From CAYRTD01 sp964528675 (GTDB lineage Bacteria; Bacteroidota; Bacteroidia; Bacteroidales; GCA-2748055): a DNA stretch of 64,000 nt. The notes under the pieces were generated by a model. That model had not been told where the DNA came from. It did not search any database and saw nothing but the letters and a program-made list of their open reading frames with translations. Below, piece after piece: positions 17,821 to 28,600 of this stretch (the first letter of the stretch is position 1; each line of letters opens with the position of its first letter). The position numbers and the translations under genes are program-made. The stretch spans positions 1 to 64,000 of the forward strand of contig CAZGTU010000017.1 in assembly GCA_964528675.1 (NCBI GenBank), given 5' to 3'.

Positions 17821-19239
17821 ATGATCAATTCAATATTACTTTCAGTTCCTTCAACAGGGCAATTCATTCTGGAATATAGCTATTTGCTGGCCGCAATCAT
17901 GTTTGTAATCGGGCTGAAACTCCAGTCAAATCCTGATTCAGCAAGGAAAGGAAACTTATGGGCTGCATCCGGTATGTTGCTCGCAATGGTAACTACTTTG
18001 GTCCTTCACAAAGAGAACGGAGAATCAATCTCATCTACCAATGCATTGATAATTATTGGCACCATCATAGTTGGTGCAATAATTGGCTCGGTTATCGCCA
18101 GAAAGGTGAAAATGACAGCAATGCCGCAACTTGTTTCGTTCTTTAATGCTACCGGGGGTGCTGCCTCTGCGCTGGTAGCGTTGATAGAATATTCAAAACC
18201 TGGCAACAATGCTATCCTTGTAACCCTGCTTGGGCTTGTAATTGGTAGCATTGCTTTCAGCGGCAGTATGATAGCCTATGGCAAACTTGACGGAAAGGTG
18301 AAAGATATCTTTTCAAGTTTTATGACCTGGCTGAACCTGTTCTTTTTAGCTGCCATAATATTCCTGGTAGTTTTTATACTTGCCGGCAATGCACCTGCCG
18401 ATATTAAGCTTTATATGGTTTACGGCCTGCTTGCACTTAGTTTAATATACGGTGTGACATTTGTTATGCCTATTGGTGGTGCCGATATGCCGGTGGTGAT
18501 TTCTTTACTCAATTCATTTACCGGTATCGCAGCAGCTATGGCCGGCTTCATATATGGTAATGAAGCCATGAAGCTAGGTGGTATTTTTGTTGGCGCTGCC
18601 GGAAGTATTTTGACTCTTTTAATGTGCAGGGCTATGAACCGTTCTCTTATCAATGTTATTGTAGGTGCCTTTGGTGGGGGCGGAGCTGCTGCCGACAGAG
18701 AAGTGGGTACAATAAAGGAGGTATCTGTTCCCGACGCCAGCGTACTTCTGAGTTATTCCGGTAAGGTTGTTATCGTTCCCGGTTACGGACTTGCAGTTGC
18801 CCAGGCTCAGCATATTTGTCATGAACTTGAGACTTTGCTTGAGGAAAACGGCGTGGAAGTGAAATATGCCATTCATCCGGTTGCAGGTCGTATGCCGGGT
18901 CATATGAATGTTCTGCTTGCAGAAGCCGATGTTCCTTATGATAAGTTGCTGGAAATGGACGATATTAACCCTGATATGGCCAATGTAGACGTTGCAGTGG
19001 TAATTGGAGCCAATGATGTGGTTAACCCGGCTGCACTTGATGATGCGAGCAGCCCGATTTATGGCATGCCGATTATCAAAGTGCATGAAGCAAAGAATAT
19101 CATTGTAATGAAGCGCGGAATGGGTAAAGGCTATGCAGCCATAGAGAATTACCTGTTTTACGATGATAAAACCCGGATGCTTTTTGGAAATGCGAAAGAT
19201 TCACTACAAAAACTGGTTGCCGAAATAAAATCCCTATAA
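17821..19239 (+). CDS. pntB: NAD(P) transhydrogenase, beta subunit
   Basis: The 472-residue subunit has about eight or nine transmembrane helices in the first 270 residues, including the conserved FFNATGGAASALVA, then the cytoplasmic NADP(H) domain III. That domain shows VPGYGLAVAQAQH, HPVAGRMPGHMNVLLAEA, GANDVVNPAA and MKRGMGKGYAAIEN, all standard for PntB. It sits 69 nt after pntAB and is followed by a strong terminator, so it closes the operon. Confidence 0.96.
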   Translation: MINSILLSVPSTGQFILEYSYLLAAIMFVIGLKLQSNPDSARKGNLWAASGMLLAMVTTLVLHKENGESISSTNALIIIGTIIVGAIIGSVIARKVKMTAMPQLVSFFNATGGAASALVALIEYSKPGNNAILVTLLGLVIGSIAFSGSMIAYGKLDGKVKDIFSSFMTWLNLFFLAAIIFLVVFILAGNAPADIKLYMVYGLLALSLIYGVTFVMPIGGADMPVVISLLNSFTGIAAAMAGFIYGNEAMKLGGIFVGAAGSILTLLMCRAMNRSLINVIVGAFGGGGAAADREVGTIKEVSVPDASVLLSYSGKVVIVPGYGLAVAQAQHICHELETLLEENGVEVKYAIHPVAGRMPGHMNVLLAEADVPYDKLLEMDDINPDMANVDVAVVIGANDVVNPAALDDASSPIYGMPIIKVHEAKNIIVMKRGMGKGYAAIENYLFYDDKTRMLFGNAKDSLQKLVAEIKSL

Positions 19240-19263
19240 AGCCTATCTGTCTATGAAAAGAGA

Positions 19264-19297
19264 AGGTCGTTTCTTTATGAGAAACGGCCTTTTTTTT
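19264..19297 (+). terminator. Rho-independent terminator of the pnt operon
   Basis: AGGTCGTTTCT (19264-19274) pairs with AGAAACGGCCT (19280-19290) over 11 bp including one G-U pair, with loop TTATG, followed by an eight-T run. The gap from here to 19634 shows no other gene; a frame that extends upstream of 19635 there is probably untranslated. Confidence 0.88.
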
Positions 19298-19612
19298 ATC
19301 AAGTTTTCATTCCTTTTGGTCATAAATATATGATCCTTCATCAAGCGAACTATACGGTTTTTTTCATAGATAATACATGTCTTTTTTAAATATTTTATCA
19401 TGGTAATATCTACATATGTAAGTTAAAATATATCGTAATCTATTGTTTGATAAACATTTAAGAGTTGGTGATATTCATTTAAACTGGACTGCCCTGCAGC
19501 ACCAAAAATGCCTGAAATGCTGTAATGACCTGAGAAAGCTTGATTTTTTCCGATGTAACTTAATTGTTAATAACTCGTTAAACCGCACATGTAACTGTTT
19601 TGCACTATTTCC

Positions 19613-19620
19613 TATTTTTG
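19613..19620 (+). promoter_or_regulatory. Bacteroidota -7 element of the giant surface-protein gene
   Basis: TATTTTTG matches TAnnTTTG and ends 14 nt before the ATG at 19635. A transcript from it could not include the earlier in-frame start codon at 19443, which supports the shorter protein. Confidence 0.45.
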
Positions 19621-19634
19621 AGCAGGATAATTTT

Positions 19635-22600
19635 ATGGTTTTCAGCAAAGGATATACATTTTACGGAAGAAAAATAGCCCGGCCCTGCGTGTTAAGGTAT
19701 GTTTTTGTTTCTATTCTTGTGCTTTCAGCTTCCCTGCCTCTTTTTTCCCAGGATGATATAAGTTTAGATAATTATACCGGTTTATGGACCGATGATCTTT
19801 CCTGGACGGATGGAACCCATCCCGGGACCAATGATATTAACGACGATATTTTAATTAAAGGCAGCATTAAGCGTTCAGGTGGTCTTGAATTTAAGAATGG
19901 TAATCTTACTGTTGAAGATACTTTGTTGATTTTTGGAGATTTATCTCTGGGTAACAATGCTGAACTGAATATTTCCGATGGCGGTGTAGTTGTGGTTTAC
20001 GGGAATTATTCATCGATAAACAAAGCTACCGTGGTAGCAGGAGGATACCTGGTTGTGATGGGGGAATTTCTCCAACAGGGCTCGTCAGGTCAGGGATCAT
20101 TTGAGATCACGTCCGGGAATGTTTTTATTTTCGATGATGATCCGCAATATCACGAAGAAGGGGCCGGTTATACGGATCTGAGTTGTCCGGATTCGGAAGA
20201 CTATCCGGATAACTGTGCTTTTGGTGACTCTGCTGATTTTGCTGCAGATCCGCTTTCGGGATTTGTGAATTCGGGGGGGTATGAGATTTCTGCATCCGGT
20301 CCTTTGACAGTTTGTGGTTCTGACGGGGCTGTTGACTTTTCTGTTCAGGATCTTGGAGATTCCTACCAGTGGTATCAGGATGGGAATCCGATATCCGGAG
20401 CAAATTCCAATATTTATACCGCGAATGCCAGTGGAAATTATTTTGTTGAAATAACACAGAATGCATTTATTTATTCCAGTGATACAGTAATATTTACCAT
20501 TAATCCCTTACCTGTTGTAACATTTTCTGATCCCGGAATCATAGCTTGCGAAAATGATCTGCCTTTTGATCTGACAACAGGAAATCCTGCCGGAGGCACA
20601 TACAGCGGTAACGGCATTACAACTTCTCCTGAATTTGATCCTGGTATTGCAGGTCCTGGTAATCATATTATAACATATTCATATACAGACACTAATGGCT
20701 GCATAGATTCAGCCAGTCAAACCATCACGGTAAATGCCCTTCCGGCAGTCAGTTTTGCCGTGGTACCAGATGTTTGCGAAAATGCTACTGCCTTTGATCT
20801 TACTCAGGGTATTCCTGCAGGCGGTACATACAGTGGTCCTGGAATTACCAGTTCACCAGAATTTGATCCTAAGGTTGCCGGTATTGGTACTCATGCTATA
20901 ACATATACATATACAGACACTAATGGCTGCACAGATACAGCCAGTCAAACCATCACAGTAAATGCTCTTCCGGCAGTCAGTTTTGCCGTGGTACCAGATG
21001 TTTGCGAAAATGCTACTGCTTTTGATCTTACTCAGGGAAGTCCTGAAGGTGGCACATATAGCGGTCCCGGCATTACAACTTCCCCCGAATTTGATCCCAC
21101 AGCTCCTGGAGTGGGAACACATTCCATGATATATACCTATAATGATCCTAACGGTTGCGTAGATTCAGCCACTCAAACCATCACAGTAAATCCGGTACCT
21201 GTCACATCTTTTACCGGATTGGAAACTGATTATTGTATAAAAGATGATTCTGATACCCTGATCGGGAATTATACTCCTTCAGGAATATTTTCTGGCGATA
21301 ATATTTCAGATCTTGGTAATGGAACTGCTTTATTTACTCCAGATACAGAAGGAGTGAAAAGCGTATACTATAAATACGCAAATATTAATGGGTGTGTGGA
21401 CTCAATCAGTCTTTCAACAACTGTTCATCCACTTCCGGTCACTCAAATTGAAGGGCTTGATAGTACTTATGCCTTAACTGATGCAGTTGATACATTGAGT
21501 GGAAATCCATCAGGAGGTGTTTTCAGCGGGAAGGGAATTAATGGAAATCAATATGATCCATCCATTGCAGGTGTTGGTAAAGATACAGTTCTTTATACAT
21601 ATACCGGGGCCTCTGGTTGTAATAGCACTGATACTGCATTTACCGAGGTATTTGATTATGATTATATTGCCGGAGCTATTACAATTACCGATCTGGATAA
21701 CTGGTTTTCCGGTAATGCAGTATATTCTACCGAAACTGCCACTGCTGATGGAAATGTCGCATCCTGCTGGAACTATGGAAATGATCATACGCGCTGGTTC
21801 AAATTCCAGGCAACAACCGAACAATTAGCCGCAACATTTCTTACTGGTGGGGCCTATGGAACGGCTCGCAGAATTAATGCGGCTTTATGGGAGGAAGATG
21901 CAACCACAGAAGTTGCATGTAATAGATATATAAATAATTCTGATTCTGTGGTTGTACAGTCTCTGAGTTTAACTCCGGGTAATTGGTATTATCTTTCAGT
22001 CACTACCGGAACCGGTGGATATCGTGGCACATTTTCACTCCGTGTAAACGATCAGGTTGATTATGATTATTATGAAGGTGCAATAGAACTTACGGATATA
22101 ACAAACTGGGATTCTCCGCAAGCAGCTTATACAACAGTGGGGGCAACTGCCGACAGGAATAATGCTTCCTGTTGGAATACCGGTCCAAGTTATAACCGCT
22201 GGTTTAAATTTCAGGCCACCGGTAATACCATAAGTGTGCGTGTGAGAAGAGGGGGGACTTATGGGGACATTCGAAGGATTAATGCTGCTATATGGGAAGC
22301 TGATGGTGTAACTGAGGTGTCTTGTAATCGATACATTTCAAATGATGATGATGTTTTTGTAGAATCTGTTGATCTTATTCCCGGAGAGTGGTATTATATA
22401 TCCGTTGATAATAATTACAGTAGCTACAGGGGATCTTTCTCATTGAGATTAGATACGCGTGTTAGTTATGACTATAAAGAAGGAGCCTACGAATTACAGG
22501 ATATTAATAACTGGTGCTCTCCCGATGCTTTTTTTACCACTCGTGGAGCGACTTCCGACCAGAATGCTGCCTCGTGCTGGAATACCAGTCCAAATTATAA

Positions 22601-25600
22601 TCGCTGGTTTAAGTTTGTAGCTACAACACATAAAATTAACGTTGAAGTAAAAAGAGGGGGAGATCAGGGATCTATAAGACGGATTAACGTGGCGTTATGG
22701 GAAAGTGACGGGACTTCACAAATAAGTTGTAACCGCTATGTGAATAACGACGATAATGTTGCCGTAGGAACTGACCAGCTTGTTCCCGGAAACACTTATT
22801 ATATATCTGTAGATAATAATTATTCTTATTATAGAGGAAGTTTTACGCTGTGCATAGATGATGAAATGGACTATGATTATCTGGCCGGGGCAAAAGATAT
22901 TACCACGCTAATTAATGCTTGCTCGGATAATGCAGAATATACCACTTTGGGAGCGACGCCTGATGAGACCGCTCCACCTTGCTGGAATACTTCACCAAAT
23001 TATAATCGCTGGTTCAAATTTTTGGCTACGACATCCACAATAAATGTGCAATTGAAAAGGGGAGGAGAATTTGGTACCCTGAGAAGAGCTCAACTGGCTC
23101 TTTTTGATAGTGATAGTAGTACGGTTCTGGACTGCAACCGCTATGTCAATAACGACGATAACATTGAAGTTTCATATAAAGGACTGACTCCGGGCGAGTG
23201 GTATTTTATCTCTGTAGACAATAATTACAGCTATTATCGGGGTTCGTTTACATTATGCCTGGATGATAAACCCGGCTATGACTTTTATGAGGGTGCGATT
23301 GAACTCGGTATTCTCCGCGATTGGTCTTCTTCCAATGCCATTTATTCAACCCTTGGAGCAACACCGGATAAGAATGCGGCCTCATGTTGGAATACTTCAC
23401 CTAATTATAATCGCTGGTTTAAATTTACTGCAACCACCAGTCAAATACATATTAAAATCAGGCGTGGAGGAGATTATGGAAGTGTAAGGAGAGTAAATGC
23501 TGCAATATGGGAAGAAGACGGAGTAACCCAGGTAGCCTGTAAACGATATGTTTACAATGATGAGATTGTGGAGGTAGAATCAATAAATCTTACTCCCGGT
23601 GATACCTATTATCTTTCTGTTGATAACAACTATAGTTATTACCGTGGTACCTTTTCATTGTATGTCAATGATTCTGTCGATTATGATTTTTATGAGGGTG
23701 CCAGGGACGTAACCTCTTTGATAAATTCACAATCTGAACTGGCAGAATATACTACAGTGGGAGCAACCAGTGACAGAAATGCCGGTTCCTGCTGGAATAC
23801 TTCCCCGAATTATAATCGCTGGTTTAAGTTTCGGGCCACCACTCCCGGAATAAATATTAAAGTTCTTAGAGGAGGAAGTTATGGGGACATAAGGAGAGTA
23901 AATGTCGCACTTTTTGAGTCTGATGGTGTTTCCGAGCTTGAATGTAATCGTTACGTTAATAATAATGATATTGTAGAGCTGGATTATGAAGGACTTACAC
24001 CTGGAAACTGGTATTATTTTTCAGTAGATAATAATTATTCCTATTACCGGGGTGCCTTTACGCTGGCATTAAATGATTCAGTTGGCTATGATTATTATGA
24101 AGGGGCTCTTGAATTAGTTGATATCAATAACTGGTCTTCTGGGAATGCTGAATTTACAACCATTGGCGCTACCCCTGACAAAGATGCGGCATCGTGCTGG
24201 AATACTTCACCCAATTATAACCGGTGGTTTAAATTTACGGCAACAACTCCTGTGATAAATGTTGAGGTTAGAAGAGGCGGAGATTACGGGACCATTCGAA
24301 GAATTAATGCTGCAATTTGGGAGGAAGACGGGGTCACTCAGGTTGCCTGTAACCGTTATATAGATAATAATGATAATGTTACCGTAGGTTCAAACACATT
24401 AACTCCGGGTAATACTTATTATATCTCTGTTGACAATAATTATTCCTATTACCGGGGATCTTTTTCTTTGTATGTTGACAATTCTGTGGATTATGATTTC
24501 TATGAGGGAGCATATGAGATCAGTGATCTGAACGGATGGGAATCCAATCCTGCCGAATTCTCTACTATAGGCGCTACACCTGATAAAAACGCTGCATCCT
24601 GCTGGAATACCTCACCAAATTATAATCGCTGGTTTAAGTTTCAAGCTATTCATTCTGACGTTTCCATTCAGGTATTGCGAGGAGGATCATACGGAACTGT
24701 CAGGAGAATCAATCTTGCTTTATGGGATTCCAATGGCACTGACGAATTGGCCTGTAGCCGTTATTCTTCCAATAATGATAATGTTTCAATAGCCTATTCT
24801 GGTTTAACACCGGGCAACTGGTATTACATCTCGGTGGATAATAATTATAGTGCATATCGTGGTTCTTTCACTTTACAGGTCAATAATGTGTCCGGCGATG
24901 AATATTATGCAATTGCAGATGGAGACTGGAGTATCCCGGCAACATGGTCCCTATCTGAAGGTGGTCCCCCGGCATTATCCTCTCCGGGAAATGGAGATGT
25001 CGTTCATATAAAAGGTTATAATGTGACTGTAACCGGTACAGAGACCTGTGCAGAATTGGAAGTCATACCCGACAATGCCAATACTTCCCTGGAAATTGAT
25101 GCAGGACAATTAACCGTAAATGGAGTATTTAATTTTATTAATAGCGGATCCGATTATGATGGTGCAATCAGCATCGTTAATGGCGGTAATTTATCTGTCA
25201 GAAATAATTTTGTCATGGAGAGGGCAGGAGGAGGAAACGCATTCCAATTCCTTATCCAGGATAATTCAAATTTTCAGGTTGAGAATGATCTGAAGTTTAT
25301 ATCCTCAGGAGGCTCAAGTGTAAATAATGAATTTACTGTTTCCGGATTATCCACTGTGCTGGTAGAAAGAGATCTTATATTTGAAAATAGCGGGGAACTG
25401 AAGTCTGTAATTAGCTTGAATAATACCACGGAATTGACAGTTAACAGAGATATTCAATATATAAGTGATGCTCAGGATAAACTGGAAATAGAATTGAACA
25501 ATGCAGCAAAAATTAAGATCGGAAGAAACATTACAAGAGGGGTAGATAAGTATGGGATTTTGAACAGTAAGGATAATACTACTGTAGTTTTTGAAAGCGC

Positions 25601-28600
25601 TGATTACCTTCAGGTTATACCTGAGAATGCAGGAGGGGGAACGGATAGTTTCAGCTATCAAAATATAGAAATTAATAACTCAAGAATAACCTCACCTCAG
25701 TTGAGAGTAGAAGGTCCTGTTTCCGTTCCCGGGGTGTTCAACCTGGTTGATGGTGTTATTCAAACTTCAGCATCAAATCTGCTAAGCCTTGAAAATTCGG
25801 GGTCAATTTTGGGAGGATCCAAAAATAGTTATATTGAAGGACCTCTTGAAATTATCGGAGATTCAGCAGTAACATTTCCTGTTGGGAAAAACGGAATGTA
25901 TAAGCCAATAGCTATTTCTGCCCCTGCATTAATTACAGATGCATTTATTGCAGAATATTTCAATGCTGAACCTGATGCCTTATACGATATCAGCCTGCAT
26001 GAATCTTCCATTGATCATGTTTCAAATTGCGAGTACTGGGAGATCGAAAGATCTTCCGGATCATCTGCTGTAAACCTTACCGCTTTCTGGGATGGTTCCG
26101 GATGCTGCATCACTAATTTGACAGCTTTGAAAATAGCTGCATGGGATGGAACCGAATGGAAGGATTATGGAAATGGTTTCACCAATGGCAATGTGGATGC
26201 CGGAGTTATTACCTCTTCTGAGAGTATAGATATCAACTCTTATGCATTAACATTTGCAGACAATTTACCGGTAGTTGATCTAGCCGATCCGGGAGGACCC
26301 TATTGTGAGTCTGCTGCACCAGTTATACTAACCGGGGTTCCACAGGACTCCAATGGAATTTTCGCAGGAGAAGGAATTATTGATAATGGTGATGGTACAG
26401 CTACTTTCAGTCCTGCAATAGCGGGAAATGGTATTCATGAAATTGAATATACCTACGTATCCGGATCAGGTTGCAGCAATTCAATCATAAGGGAAATAAC
26501 TGTATTCAAAAGTCCAACAGCAAACGTCCTGGGAACGGATACAGTTTGTGTGGGGGTCCCAAATGATTTTTCAATTTACCTTACCGGAACCCCTCCCTGG
26601 AATATTACATACACAGACGGATCCGACACATATAATGTAGTCACATCTGAAAATCCATATATTTTTACTTCCACCAATCCTGGGACTTATTCAGTAACGG
26701 CATTGACAGACGGAAGTGGTTGTGCTGGAACAGATTTAGGAAATTCAGCGGTACTTGTCAATTGGCCGCATCCTGGTAAACCTTCAACCAATATTTTTTC
26801 GGGAACGACTACTTTCTGTGAAGGCGAAAATATCATTCTGGAGACAAATCCGGCTCAAATATATTACTGGAATAACGGAGTATCTACCCGGCAAAATACC
26901 ATAACCGAATCAGGGGATTATTGGGTAAGCATCATCGATGAGAATGGTTGTTTTAGCGATAATTCTGATACCACCACCGTAATTGTCAATAAAACAGCGC
27001 GTAAACCTTTATCCATTTCAGGCAATGATGATTTCTGCCAGAACCAGTCCAATACTTCATACAGTAGCTATTCACTTTATGCAGACACTTATAACTGGGA
27101 TTTACAACCTTCAGGAGCAGGTACTATTATTGGAAACGGGCCTGATATTGAAATAGACTGGGAAGATACATTTTCAGGAATTGCTAAATTAAGTGTTTAT
27201 GGTTCCAATGTTAATTGCGGAAGTGGGCCTACATCCGATACATTATATATTTCACTTGATCCATTACCTGATAATCCGGGACCCATTAGTGGAGATCAGG
27301 TAGTGTGTCAGGGTCAGGGTAGTCTTTCATATTCCATCGACCCTGTCCCTAATGCTACAAGTTATGCCTGGAACCTGCCGGCCAATGTTGTTTTTGACGG
27401 GTCATCAAATGGCAACTCGATTACTGTAAATTACCTGGATAATGCCACATCCGGAGATATACAGGTTACAGCTTTTAATCCATGTGGTGCCAGCCTGGGC
27501 AGTTCCTCAGTGACGATTGACGTTCAAACCGAATCCACAGACCCTTCGGGAATTAATATAACCAATAATAATATATGTCAGGGTACCCCCAAGACATTAT
27601 CTGTTGTGGGAGGAAGTCTTGGTGTCGGTGCCACCTGGAAATGGTATCTCGATAGTGGTTTTACTACCTCCGCAGGTCCCGATGGTCCTTCGCTTATTGT
27701 CGACCCTGCCGATACAACCGAGTACTGGGTAAGAGCAGAAGGATTTTGTAATAATACAAATGCTGTTTCAGGTATTGTTTTTACAGGTATTCCAAGTGTG
27801 CCACCCACCTCTGCAAGTTCAGACAGAAATAATATATGTCCGGGTGATGGGAATATAATTCTCTCCTATACGGGTGGCTCCCTTGGTGATGGAGCTACCG
27901 CTGAATGGTATGATGATGCAGGACTTACAAACAATATTGGTTCAGGCAATAATCTGGAGATACCTGCACCTGCCACAACAACTACATATTATGTGAGATT
28001 TGAAGGCGATTGTAATAACACTGTGGCAGAATCAATCACAGTTAACATAAATACCCTGCCCTCAGGAACACTTTCTAGCGACGATGGAGATAATACAATT
28101 TGTAGTGGAAGCTCAATAACCTTTACTGCAACAGATGGTGCAAATTATGAATTTACGGTTAATGGGGGTCCTGTACAGGATGGTCCTGATGCAACCTATC
28201 TAAGCAGTACTTTATCTGATGGAGATGTAGTTGGTGTGAATGTAACCAGTGCTGGTGGTTGTGAGATTTCTTATACTCCTATAACCATCACAGTAAATGC
28301 ATTACCTTCAGTAAGCTTTGCAGTTGTAGCCGATATGTGTCTGGACGCTGCAGACTTTACTCTTACCGAAGGCTCACCAGCCGGTGGCTCATATTCCGGC
28401 CCCGGAGTAAGCGGAGATACTTTCAGTCCATCTACTGCCGGAGCCGGTACCCATACGATAACCTATTCCTATACAGATAGCAATGGCTGTATGAATTCCG
28501 CTACTCAGGCCATTACTGTAAATGCTTTGCCCACCCCCGTAATTTCAGGACCAGCAGAAAGCTGCCTGAATGGCAACGGGGTCTTTACCACTCCCGATAA

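Noticed and set aside
18619..19086. 155-codon reverse frame inside pntB
   Set aside because: Shadow of a conserved gene; the translation has no domain and an odd His/Asn-rich composition.
19443..19634. N-terminal extension of the giant protein from 19443
   Set aside because: The extension has several cysteines, no signal-peptide character, and a promoter-like box (19613-19620) lies inside it; the ATG at 19635 begins a proper signal peptide.
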